From: Streptomyces sp. NBC_00335
GTDB lineage: Bacteria > Actinomycetota > Actinomycetes > Streptomycetales > Streptomycetaceae
Length of the DNA: 64,000 nt
Assembly (NCBI RefSeq): GCF_036127095.1
Contig: NZ_CP108006.1
Span: forward strand, 1,798,001-1,862,000
Reading direction: 5' to 3'
The stretch's first letter is position 1; every line of letters starts with the position of its first letter. Below are positions 43,869 to 52,455 of this stretch, piece after piece. Below the pieces are notes generated by a model. The model worked only from the letters and a program-made list of their open reading frames with translations, had not been told where the DNA came from and ran no database searches. The position numbers were made by a program, and so were the translations under genes.

Positions 43869-45127
43869 TATTCCTCGAAGATCCCGATCCCGTTGGAGAC
43901 CGGCCGCTCGGTGACGTCGTCCTTCGCGCCGCCCCGGGGGCGGTTGCGGAGTTCGCCGTTCACGATCATGGTGGTGGATCCGCCACCGTCCAGGTTGACC
44001 GCGTCGACAGCGCCCAGCGAGAGCATGAACCGGGCCGCTTCGGCGAGGGTGGCACCGGCGCTCACTCCCACCTCCCGGCCGTCGATGGTGACGAGCAGCA
44101 GGGTGCCGTCCGCCTTCACCCCCGCGAGGGTGCGCGGGTTGGGCTTGCCCCCCGCCGCGTCGGAGGCGACGGTGACCTCGCCGTTCCTGAGCAGCCGGTG
44201 ACTGCCGCCGACGGCCGTGTCGACCGGCTCGCCGATGGGCAGGCCCGCCCCGTCCGTCATCTCCTGCGCCACGTCGATGTGGCTGCCCTTGAGCACGTGG
44301 CCCTGCAGCCACCCGGCGGCGGGGCCGATGCCGTACAGGGTGCTGCCGCCCGCCGGGATCCGGCCGCCCGCCGGAACCCGCACCTCACGGACCGTGCCGT
44401 CCGCGGTCAGCACGGCCTCCGCGCTGCGCGGCGGGCCGGGCGGGGTCCGGGTCGACCACTGCTCGGTGAACTGGACGATCTCGTCACCATCGGTGCACAG
44501 CCCCGTGTACGGGTCGGACATGGGCTCCTCGGTGGTGGCGATCCGGTCGCCGCCGACGCCGCCGCAGCCGAGCACCCGGCCGGGCACCCGGTTGACTCCG
44601 TCCAGTTCGCGCTCCGCGGTGTCCTCGGCGCGCAGCCGGCCGATGGTCTGCGTCTCCTCCACGCGCGCCACCAGCCGCCCCTGCTCGTAGCCGAGCAGCA
44701 GCGCGGCCCGGCCGTTGCTCGCCTCGCTGAGGATCTTCCCGTTCTCGGCGTAGAGGCCCAGGGGGTCTCCGTCGTAGCCGGCGAACTGGCGTCCCGTGTC
44801 GATGTCGAAGAACGAGCCGTTGACGGCCGCACGGGCCCCGGAGCCCTTCGCCATGTCCCGTACGGTCGTGGTCCCGGCGAGCTCCTTGCTGTGGATGCCG
44901 GCCACCCGGGCCTTGGCGTCGGGGCTGACGCTCAGCACCTTGACGGCGGAGGAGCCCCTGCGGCCGAACTCCTGGGAGGTCTCGCTGTACTCCACGCCTT
45001 GGGGCAGGTGGAGGTCGACGACGGCGCTCGGCGAGGGCGCCGGGCGGGCGTCGTCGGGTGCGGCGGTGCAGGAGGTGGCCGCCACGGCCAGGCAGAGCAG
45101 GGCGGCGACGGTGGTGCGTCTAGCCAT
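43868..45127 (-). CDS. Phosphodiester glycosidase lipoprotein (NAGPA-like)
   Basis: This 419-residue lipoprotein has a lipobox (AATSC, about residue 20) and a phosphodiester-glycosidase domain like that of the gene at 8471-9904. Motifs are ARAAVNGSFFDI, DGDPLGLYAENGKILSEA, ELDGVNRVPGR and DAVNLDGGGSTTMIVNG. Family enzymes remove sugar-phosphate caps. Its place as last gene of the phosphopolymer operon suggests trimming or editing of that polymer at the membrane face. Its ATG overlaps the upstream gene stop (ATGGCTAG), so it is coupled. It ends inside a terminator hairpin. Confidence 0.87.
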   Translation of the reverse strand: MARRTTVAALLCLAVAATSCTAAPDDARPAPSPSAVVDLHLPQGVEYSETSQEFGRRGSSAVKVLSVSPDAKARVAGIHSKELAGTTTVRDMAKGSGARAAVNGSFFDIDTGRQFAGYDGDPLGLYAENGKILSEASNGRAALLLGYEQGRLVARVEETQTIGRLRAEDTAERELDGVNRVPGRVLGCGGVGGDRIATTEEPMSDPYTGLCTDGDEIVQFTEQWSTRTPPGPPRSAEAVLTADGTVREVRVPAGGRIPAGGSTLYGIGPAAGWLQGHVLKGSHIDVAQEMTDGAGLPIGEPVDTAVGGSHRLLRNGEVTVASDAAGGKPNPRTLAGVKADGTLLLVTIDGREVGVSAGATLAEAARFMLSLGAVDAVNLDGGGSTTMIVNGELRNRPRGGAKDDVTERPVSNGIGIFEE

Positions 45128-45836
45128 GCCGGACCGGCAATGCTCCGGGCAGGGCGAGGTCGCCGACGTACACGGTGACGTCCGACCAGACCGTGTTGCC
45201 CCCGGCGTCCTCGTAGCGGCAGGAGAACCGGTCGTACCCGAGGTACGAGGGGTGGGGCTGGTAGGTGACCGCCCCGTCCGGGGTGCAGCTGATCATCCCG
45301 CCGCGGGCCAGGGAGACCCCGGTCAGCCGCAGCCCGGGGGCCGGGCTCTCGGCGGGCAGCACGGCCCGCGTTCCGGGGTGCAGCTTCAGGACGCGTCCGG
45401 GCAGGGCGTAGCGGCGGACGTAGAAGCACTGGTCGTGGACGACCGCGCAGGCGACGAGCTTGTCCCCCTGGGCCGGCATGATGCCCACGATGACCTTCGG
45501 GATCAGGACCGATCCGTCGGCGGTGTCCTTGCCGATCTTCACGGTTCCGACGGCGGTGCGCGGCTCGTCGCCCGTGGCGAAGGTGGTGAAGCGCCCGTTG
45601 GTCAGGTGGCGCAGCCCGTCCAGCTTCTCGAAGGTCGCGACGTCGCCGAACATCTCGTCGAGCAGATAACCGTAGGTGCGGAACGAGCCGCCGGTCGCCG
45701 TGATGCTCATCGCGACCTGGAACTCCTGTCCCGGGGCGACCGGGAGCGCGGGGTCCACCTCGGACACCAGGTCGAGCACGCCGGTGCGGCCCTCGTGGGA
45801 GACCCACGCCCGGACGAGCGGATACCAGTCGGTCAT
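45120..45836 (-). CDS. Ig/cadherin-like domain protein of the phosphopolymer operon
   Basis: This 238-residue protein has no signal peptide. Its last 50 residues, GAVTYQPHPSYLGYDRFSC then VWSDVTVYVGD, resemble a cadherin-like or Big-type beta-sandwich repeat found in surface proteins. The first 180 residues are a beta-rich region with several short motifs (LDEMFGDVATFEKLDGLRHL) that I do not recognise. The ATG overlaps the previous stop in ATGA. How it reaches the surface, if it does, is unclear. Perhaps it works inside, as a partner of the SGNH hydrolase. Confidence 0.7.
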   Translation of the reverse strand: MTDWYPLVRAWVSHEGRTGVLDLVSEVDPALPVAPGQEFQVAMSITATGGSFRTYGYLLDEMFGDVATFEKLDGLRHLTNGRFTTFATGDEPRTAVGTVKIGKDTADGSVLIPKVIVGIMPAQGDKLVACAVVHDQCFYVRRYALPGRVLKLHPGTRAVLPAESPAPGLRLTGVSLARGGMISCTPDGAVTYQPHPSYLGYDRFSCRYEDAGGNTVWSDVTVYVGDLALPGALPVRHG

Positions 45837-46600
45837 CGTCGTACCTCCGCGACCCGTTCCTTGGTCTGCTGGTCGAAGACTTCGTCGGGCAGGAACTCGA
45901 CGGCGCGCTCCGGATCGAACTGGGACTGAAGATTGCGGAAGTACGGGGGCGGCAGCAGCTCGTGGGCCTGCATCTCCCCCGCGATGAAGCGGGAGCACTC
46001 CACCGCGCCGTGGGCGCGCAGGTGGGTGTTGTCCCCGACACCGTCCGGGTAGTTGGGATGCTCGCCCGGATCCAGGTAGAGGAAGATCTGCTTGGTTCCC
46101 TCGGGGCCGGCGTGCCGCCACCAGGCGACACTCCATTCGTTCAGGTCGATCAGCGGCACCGTGAGCTGGGCCGCGACCTCCCGCATGGCCGCCGGGTACA
46201 GGGTCAGCGGGCGGCGCATGTTGGCGAACTTGTCGAAGACGCGGCGCTCGTGGCTGGTGACGAGGACCGGGTGGATGCCCCGGTCGCGCGCCGCGTGGAC
46301 GTACTCGCGCAGGAAGGCCTGGTACTCCTTGAACGGCTCGGTGAAGCGGCCGTCACCGGGCTTCATGTCGATGAGTCCGAAGGAGATGAGCATCAGGTCG
46401 CCGGGAGCCGCGTTCTCCAGGATCCAGGCGAGTCGCCCGCGCTCCAGGAAACTGCGGGTGCTCGAACCGGCGCGCGCGCAGTTGATCACCTCGGCGCCCT
46501 GCACGAACAGCTGCAGGGTCTGGCCCCATCCCACCATCGGGGCCATGCTGGCCTGCCGGCTCGTGACGCTGGAGTCGCCGGCGAGGAAGATTCTCGTCAT
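45833..46600 (-). CDS. SGNH/GDSL-family hydrolase
   Basis: This 255-residue SGNH hydrolase resembles rhamnogalacturonan acetylesterases. Block I is FLAGDSSVTSRQ (nucleophile Ser), later comes ISFGLIDMKPGDG (block III-like with Asp in place of the usual Asn) and the DNTHLRAHGA segment (Asp-Xaa-Xaa-His). It has no signal peptide. An acetyl-ester cleaving or adding role on the polymer is inferred. The ATG at 46600 is chosen over a GTG at 46612, whose AGGAA is too close. It lies 18 bases after the polymerase gene. Confidence 0.82.
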   Translation of the reverse strand: MTRIFLAGDSSVTSRQASMAPMVGWGQTLQLFVQGAEVINCARAGSSTRSFLERGRLAWILENAAPGDLMLISFGLIDMKPGDGRFTEPFKEYQAFLREYVHAARDRGIHPVLVTSHERRVFDKFANMRRPLTLYPAAMREVAAQLTVPLIDLNEWSVAWWRHAGPEGTKQIFLYLDPGEHPNYPDGVGDNTHLRAHGAVECSRFIAGEMQAHELLPPPYFRNLQSQFDPERAVEFLPDEVFDQQTKERVAEVRR

Positions 46601-46618
46601 GCTTTCGTGCACTTCCTA

Positions 46619-49600
46619 TCAGAACTCGCCGAAGCCCCGTGCTCCGAGATAGAGCTGAGCCCGCTGGTCGCCGACGGCATTCGCGTCCATCGTCTCGATG
46701 ACCTGGTAGGCGCGCTCGCAGTTGGAGGTGTCGCGCAGGACGAAGAACTCCTCGGCGCGCCGGCGGTACTGGGGTTCCACCTCGAAGTTCCGCTCGATGG
46801 TGGCGATGATCTCGTGCACCGCCTGGTCGACGGTGCCGCAGGCCGGGCCGAAGCCGTCCCGCGCGAGGTCGAAGTAGCCGCGCTTGTAGTGCTTGGTGTA
46901 GAAGGACTCGTCGTCGAAGTTCGTGTAGACGATGGGCTTGCCCATGTAAGCCACGTCGAAGAACACCGACGAATAGTCCGTCACCAGCATCGAGCACTCG
47001 CGCATGGCGAGCTGCACGTCGCGGCCCGTGGTCGACACGCTGATCGACGGGTGGTCGATCTTGAAGTGGTGGAGGTAGGGCCGGATCTCGTAGTGCGGCA
47101 TGAATTCCAGCTCGACGCCGTAGTACTGGGCGGCGCTCAGCAGCCGCTCGTTGCGCAGCAGCGCGGAGAAGAACCGGTAGTACTCGGACGCCGCGAACGG
47201 GATCTCGGGCTTGGCCGCCTTGTTGTACGAGGGCGCGACGATGTCGCGGCGCCAGGTCGGCATGACCAGGATCCGCCGCGGGCCGCGCACCGGCTCCAGG
47301 GCGTCGAACCGGGGCAGGCCGGTCGCCGCCACGCGCGCGTAGCCGTAGCCGCAGTGCTCGGCGTAGTACGAGCGCTCGCTGCGTCCCGTGGTGAGCACCA
47401 TGTCGACGTTGGTGGCCTGGCCGTGGATCGAGGCGACGACGTCGTTGTAGACGACGCCGTGCTGGAGGAACACCCGCTTGTAGCGCAGCAGGTCGCCGTA
47501 GCCGCGCAGGAAGGCGCGCTTGAGGAGACCGGGGAAGCCGAGGTAGGCCTCCAGGTCGTACGCGTTGATCAGGCGTTCCGCGTGGAGCAGGTAGGCGCGG
47601 TGCTTCCACGACATCCGGTCGATGACCTGGCCGTACTTGGCCACCTTGTCCCAGTCGGGGGAATCGCCGTTGATCGAGTAGTAGACCTTGGTCTTGGGGC
47701 GGTTCTGCCGGATCCACTTGAACAGGTGGTAGCTGTTGTCCTGGGCGGTGTCCTCGCGTTCACCGATGATCCAGATGCCCCGGTTGTGCAGGTAGGGGTA
47801 CGTCAGCCAGTACATGAGGCGGGTGCGCCAGCCGGGCCGTCCGGGCAGCGAGTTGCGCAGCTCCCACTTGAAGCGGCGCAGCTTGTCCTTGGACCGGGCC
47901 GCGAAGCCGCGTACCCAGCGGACGGTGACCTGCTCGTCGTCGTCGATGGACAGGACGAAGCGCTGCCGGCCCTCGGTGTGGACGCCCTTGAAGCGGTGCA
48001 GCATCTGGCGGGCCGCCAGCGGGACGTCGTGGTGGCGGTCCCGGTCGATGACCCGGATCACCATGCTCAGCTCGGTGTTGGCCAGCTTGTCGAGGGTGCC
48101 CGGGCGGGCGGTGGCGCGCCAGCCGGAGAACCAGTCCTGGTTCTTGCGGGTGCGCCAGCGGTCGCGGCGGTAGTTCTGCTCCAGGGGGAGCGTCACCTCG
48201 CGCTGCCCGTCGGAGAGCACGAGCTGGATCCGGTTGGTGTACCGGGCGTTGATGTCCACGCCGGAGAGGACGAGGAGCCCCTCGAAGTGGATCTCGCCGT
48301 CGGTCCAGTCGAAGGTCTCCAGGACGGCGCTGGCCCGCGGAACGCGCAGCAGCGTGGTGCGCACCGGGTCGGACACGAGTCTTCGGTAGACGCCCTCTTC
48401 GTCGAGGAAGAGCGTGGGAAGGTACTCCGGCGCTCCCAGCGGGTCCGCGAAGAGGTCGAGGTTGCCCGTGACGATCGCGTGGTGCTGGACCTTGGACTGC
48501 GGGTGGACGGCGTACTGGAGGATCACGTCGTCGGGGATCTGGCTGTAGACCGAACCCAGCAGGGGCAGGACCGAGGCGAGCTCGGGCCTGCTCATGATGC
48601 GGTGCATGTTGCGCACGTAGGGCTGGAGGGTACGGACGACGAAGCGCTGGGCCAGGACGACGGTCCGCGGCGGGGCGCCCTGGACCGAGGCCAGGACGTG
48701 CGCGGCCAGCCGGACCCGGTCCACCGTCTTGACGGGGTCGTTCCAGGGCGAGTCGAAGAGCGAGTTCTGGTTCTCCTCGTCCCGCTCGAAGAAGCGGGCG
48801 TTCTGCGCGATCGCCACGCTCCGCGCGTACAGCACGGCCGGGACGGTGAACCAGTCGTCCTCCAGGCCAGGGCCCGGGCCTCCGCGGAAGCCGTGCTCCC
48901 GGATGTAGGAGGTCTTGAACAGCTTCCCGCCCAGCAGCGTGGAGAAGACGAGGTACGGCGCGTCGGACAGGCGGCGGACCGAGGTCTTGGAGGTGAAGTA
49001 CCGCTGCCACGGCTCGTCGTCGCTGCGCCAGGGGCCGGGGAAGTTGTCCGCCTGGCCGGCGACGACGTCGGCGCCCTTGACCCGGCGGCCGGCCGAGAGC
49101 AGCCGGCCGATGGAGTCCTCGCCGAGGATGTCCCGGGCGCGCGAGAACATCACGTAGGGGGCGACGGCGTACTGCAGGCCGTGGTCGAAGGCCGCGCTGG
49201 CGCCGAGGCTGTGCTGGGTGACGACGCCCGCGTTGGGGTAGTAGGCGGCGAAGGCCGCGAGCTGCCGTGCGGTGCTGTCGTTCGACCCGTCGTCGACGAA
49301 CACCACCTGGGTGCGGGCGAAGCTGCGCTGGGCCACGAGCGAGGAGAGGAACTCGCGCAGGTGGTACTCGTCGTTGTGGCAGTGGACCACGAGCGTGGCG
49401 GCGTAGCTCTCGGGCAGTTCCACGGGCCCGGTGGGGGCGACGTCCTGCCACCACAGCCACGGGGTGCCCCGGTCCGAGGTCTTGACCCGCTGTTCCCCGG
49501 TCTCCGGGCGCAGGCCCAGGTTGCCGCTGACGGTCTCGTAGACCTCGAAGACGCCCGCGTCGCAGGAGTGCCGCATGCTGCTGACGTCGACGCCGCTGAT

Positions 49601-51058
49601 GTTCAGCGCCGTGGAAGCGCGCTCGCCGGCGTGCCGGAGCTGGACGAAGAAGTTCCAGTTGCCGACGCGCTCGGTCTTGTCCAGGGTGGACTTGAGGTCG
49701 ATGGTGGTGTGGTACCGGATCCAGTCCTTGTCGATCTCCACACCGGAGACGGGGAAGTGGTGGTCGGCCTTGGTGCTGCGGCGGCGCAGCACGGCGATGA
49801 TCTCGACCTTGTCGTCGGCGGCGAACCGGCTGAACTGGTTGCGGATCGCGCCGGAGATGTGCAGCTCGCCGTCGACCATCTCGATCGACGCGGCCTTGTT
49901 GTACATGCGGGAGTCGGCGAGCTTGTGCCCGGTCAGCTCCAGCTCGGTGACTTCGAGGAAGCGCTCGGCATTGGGGTAGCCGAGCAGCGACCCGGACCAG
50001 AACACCCTGCCGTCGCGCTCCACGATGTCGGAGCTGATGACGCTGCGGCGCTTCATGTAGTCGGAGGCCGACACGGCGATGTCGACGCGTCCGTGCATGA
50101 GGCCGAAGGCGCGGATGCGCTCCATCGGGCCGCACAGTTCGAAGGTGCCGGGGTCGAGGCTGTGCAGGTACGGGGCCACGGCCGCGAGGAACCCGCTGTG
50201 GAAGGCGTGGTCGCCGGTGCGCAGCTCGGGCGTGTAGAGCCGCAGGTCGTGCGAGAGGAACTTGGAACCCTTGCGGGCCAGCAGGTCCGGGCGGCCGACG
50301 CTGCGCAGGAAGCTGTCGGTGTACTGGTGCACCAGGACGCGGTCGCTGATGCTGCGCAGCTCGTGGCGGCGGTTGGTGATCGACGGCTGGTCGGACTCCC
50401 GCTCCCACATCCACCGGTAGACGGGGGTGGCGAGGATGGTGAAGGAGCGCGCGTAGAAGTTCGCGACCGTGGAGAAGTAGGTGTCCTCGAAGTAGACGCC
50501 CTCGGGGAAGCGGATGCCGTGGTTGTCGAGGAAGTCCCTGCGGTACAGCTTTCCGGCGGCGATCGGGTCGTCGATCAGCTCGGGCATGCCGCCCAGGCCC
50601 GCGACCGTCTGGTCGGCGGGGTAGAGCTGGGGCTGCCAGACGGTGAGCTCGTCCGTGGCGTGGTTGATGCGCACGACACGGCCGGCGGTGATCTCGGAGC
50701 CCGTGACGAGCGCCGAGGACAGGAGCGTCTCGGCCGCCTTGAGCGGCAGCTCGTCGTCCGCGTCGAGGAACATCACGAACTGGCCGGAGGCCGCCTCGAT
50801 GCCGTTGTTGCGGGGTGCGCCGCAGCCGCCGCTGTTCTGCGGCCGCTCGATGACCCGCACGCGCCCGTCCTGGGCGGCGAACTGGTGGGCGAGGGCCAGG
50901 GTGCCGTCGGTGGAGCGGTCGTCGACGACGAGGACCTCGATGCCGCGGTGCGTCTGCCCCAGGGCCGACTGGAGGGCCCGCGCCAGCGTGGCGCTGGCGT
51001 TGAAGGCCGGTATGACGATGGTGACGCCGTAGTGCGATATGTCGACCGGGAAGCTCAT
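46619..51058 (-). CDS. Giant glycosyltransferase/TagF-like glycerophosphotransferase
   Basis: This 1479-residue protein combines three likely catalytic parts: an N-terminal GT2 transferase (VTIVIPAFNASATLARALQS, VLVVDDRST, FVMFLDADDEL; about 10-240), a second GT2-like domain (LVVHCHNDEYHLREFLSSL, VVFVDDGSNDST; about 555-800) whose DxD-like position reads MFSRARDILG, and a C-terminal CDP-glycerol glycerophosphotransferase domain (about 1090-1460) with LQHGVVYNDVV, MPTWRRDIV and LVTDYSSVFFDVAYMGKPIV. Such enzymes make teichoic-acid-like polymers of sugar and polyol phosphate. It overlaps the CDP-alcohol gene (ATGA). It is very long for TagF. The second GT2 may be inactive. Confidence 0.9.
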   Translation of the reverse strand: MSFPVDISHYGVTIVIPAFNASATLARALQSALGQTHRGIEVLVVDDRSTDGTLALAHQFAAQDGRVRVIERPQNSGGCGAPRNNGIEAASGQFVMFLDADDELPLKAAETLLSSALVTGSEITAGRVVRINHATDELTVWQPQLYPADQTVAGLGGMPELIDDPIAAGKLYRRDFLDNHGIRFPEGVYFEDTYFSTVANFYARSFTILATPVYRWMWERESDQPSITNRRHELRSISDRVLVHQYTDSFLRSVGRPDLLARKGSKFLSHDLRLYTPELRTGDHAFHSGFLAAVAPYLHSLDPGTFELCGPMERIRAFGLMHGRVDIAVSASDYMKRRSVISSDIVERDGRVFWSGSLLGYPNAERFLEVTELELTGHKLADSRMYNKAASIEMVDGELHISGAIRNQFSRFAADDKVEIIAVLRRRSTKADHHFPVSGVEIDKDWIRYHTTIDLKSTLDKTERVGNWNFFVQLRHAGERASTALNISGVDVSSMRHSCDAGVFEVYETVSGNLGLRPETGEQRVKTSDRGTPWLWWQDVAPTGPVELPESYAATLVVHCHNDEYHLREFLSSLVAQRSFARTQVVFVDDGSNDSTARQLAAFAAYYPNAGVVTQHSLGASAAFDHGLQYAVAPYVMFSRARDILGEDSIGRLLSAGRRVKGADVVAGQADNFPGPWRSDDEPWQRYFTSKTSVRRLSDAPYLVFSTLLGGKLFKTSYIREHGFRGGPGPGLEDDWFTVPAVLYARSVAIAQNARFFERDEENQNSLFDSPWNDPVKTVDRVRLAAHVLASVQGAPPRTVVLAQRFVVRTLQPYVRNMHRIMSRPELASVLPLLGSVYSQIPDDVILQYAVHPQSKVQHHAIVTGNLDLFADPLGAPEYLPTLFLDEEGVYRRLVSDPVRTTLLRVPRASAVLETFDWTDGEIHFEGLLVLSGVDINARYTNRIQLVLSDGQREVTLPLEQNYRRDRWRTRKNQDWFSGWRATARPGTLDKLANTELSMVIRVIDRDRHHDVPLAARQMLHRFKGVHTEGRQRFVLSIDDDEQVTVRWVRGFAARSKDKLRRFKWELRNSLPGRPGWRTRLMYWLTYPYLHNRGIWIIGEREDTAQDNSYHLFKWIRQNRPKTKVYYSINGDSPDWDKVAKYGQVIDRMSWKHRAYLLHAERLINAYDLEAYLGFPGLLKRAFLRGYGDLLRYKRVFLQHGVVYNDVVASIHGQATNVDMVLTTGRSERSYYAEHCGYGYARVAATGLPRFDALEPVRGPRRILVMPTWRRDIVAPSYNKAAKPEIPFAASEYYRFFSALLRNERLLSAAQYYGVELEFMPHYEIRPYLHHFKIDHPSISVSTTGRDVQLAMRECSMLVTDYSSVFFDVAYMGKPIVYTNFDDESFYTKHYKRGYFDLARDGFGPACGTVDQAVHEIIATIERNFEVEPQYRRRAEEFFVLRDTSNCERAYQVIETMDANAVGDQRAQLYLGARGFGEF

Positions 51059-52236
51059 CGAGAGTAGTGCTCCGGTTCGACGTAGCCCGGCCGCAGGGCC
51101 TGGGCCGGAATCTTGGAGAGCTGCATGGTGTCCGTCACGGCGCCCGTGTACTCGTTCGGGTAGGGCGCGGGGTACGGCACGAAGCCCGGGTCCTCGTACG
51201 GCTCGGGGGCGGGGAACCGCTGGGCGGCCTCCACGACCTCCTGCAGCTCCTCATCGCCGCGGCGGCGGTGACGGCCGGCGTGCAGGTGCGGGGCTATGGA
51301 GCCGGCGCGCGAGGGGATGTTGCCCGGGTCGAGGCGTTCCATCGTGCGCGTGAAGTCGCGGGTGGAGAGCCAGAACTTGAACATGATGACGAGCTCGAAG
51401 CCGCCCATCAGCACGGCCGACGCGGCCGTGGTCCACAGGATGTGGCCGATGACGGGGCCGATGATGAAGATGAACATCTGGAACTCGATGCCGCTGATGA
51501 GGTGCGGCCGGATGCGGCTCTGCACCAGGGCGTGGCGGAACCGGGCGTACCAGGGGAACCGCGTGCGGAACTGCTCGTGGAGGTCGATGACCTCGGACTG
51601 CTCCGCCTGCGCGCTCTGGGCCTTGAGCTCGTCCGCCTGTCCCAGGGGGTTCTCGCGCAGCAGGTCCTCGATGAAGACGACCTTGCGCTCCTCCTCCTCG
51701 ACCCCCTGCTCCGCCTGGCGGGCGAGGGTGACGGCTTCGATCTTGCCGCGCATGGACATGCGCATCTTGTAGATCTGGAGGGCGTCGACGTAGCGGAGCA
51801 TGTCGAGGAAGATCACGACCAGGGCCGCGAGCAGGTAGACCTCTTCGTCGTGCTGCAGGAACTGCCCGCCCATCAGGGCGAGCGCGCAGAACAGGACGCG
51901 GATGCGGTCGAAGACGTAGTCGAGCCAGCCGCCGAAGACGGTGCCGTTGCCCTTGAGGCGGGCGAGCTTGCCGTCGATGCAGTCGAGGATGAAGCTGAGG
52001 TGGTAGAGCGCCGCGCCTATGCACAGCGACATCCAGTCGGCCTGGAGGAAGAAGAAGGCCGAGCCGAGGCCCACGAAGAGAGCGGCCCACGTCACCCGGT
52101 TCGGCGTGACGAAGTTCCACCGCGCCAGGACGACGAGCATGCGCGTCGCTATCGGGTCGACCAGAAGGACCGTCCACCAGGCGTCCCGCTTTTTGCAGGT
52201 GAGCTTCTGGACGGCCTTCAGAGACAGCTTGGACAT
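51055..52236 (-). CDS. CDP-alcohol phosphatidyltransferase-family enzyme
   Basis: This 393-residue membrane protein carries the full CDP-alcohol motif: Asp85, Asp88, Gly89, Ala92, Arg93, Gly102, Asp106 and Asp110 in DCIDGKLARLKG...GGWLDYVFD. The family moves a phosphoalcohol from CDP-alcohol to an acceptor. Several hydrophobic spans surround it, and a Glu-rich insertion (ARQAEQGVEEEERK) plus a proline-rich cytosolic C-terminus make it longer than most. It is the first gene of the operon; GAGGGG stands before its ATG. Its product may supply a lipid-linked or phosphoalcohol-linked substrate for the polymerase. Confidence 0.88.
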   Translation of the reverse strand: MSKLSLKAVQKLTCKKRDAWWTVLLVDPIATRMLVVLARWNFVTPNRVTWAALFVGLGSAFFFLQADWMSLCIGAALYHLSFILDCIDGKLARLKGNGTVFGGWLDYVFDRIRVLFCALALMGGQFLQHDEEVYLLAALVVIFLDMLRYVDALQIYKMRMSMRGKIEAVTLARQAEQGVEEEERKVVFIEDLLRENPLGQADELKAQSAQAEQSEVIDLHEQFRTRFPWYARFRHALVQSRIRPHLISGIEFQMFIFIIGPVIGHILWTTAASAVLMGGFELVIMFKFWLSTRDFTRTMERLDPGNIPSRAGSIAPHLHAGRHRRRGDEELQEVVEAAQRFPAPEPYEDPGFVPYPAPYPNEYTGAVTDTMQLSKIPAQALRPGYVEPEHYSR

Positions 52237-52455
52237 AACCCCTCAGTCGTCGACACAGTGAACCGGGCGTGCAGGCGGGACCTTCACCCTGTGATCACTC
52301 GTGACGGCAAGTGGCCGCCACTGTGACGCCAACCGTCCACTTATGGTTCAGGTAAAGGGCGTTCTTTGACCTTACCAACACGTCGATGACGCGAGCTAGC
52401 GCGCAAGTCGACAGCTACCGTCGTCAAACCCACATATGAATTGACGAAACGGCCG
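52237..52455 (-). promoter_or_regulatory. AT-richer promoter region of the phosphopolymer operon
   Basis: This 219-bp gap is distinctly less GC-rich (notably 52330-52460) than its surroundings, with several TTGAC-like and TA-rich hexamers on the minus strand. Exact -10 and -35 boxes cannot be assigned with confidence. It must hold the promoter of the CDP-alcohol gene. Confidence 0.5.

Noticed and set aside
45962..51067. A 1701-codon open frame on the plus strand
   Set aside because: It is antisense to the giant polymerase, whose motifs and codon bias are clear. The product is a Val/Gly/Arg/Glu-rich artefact of high G+C.
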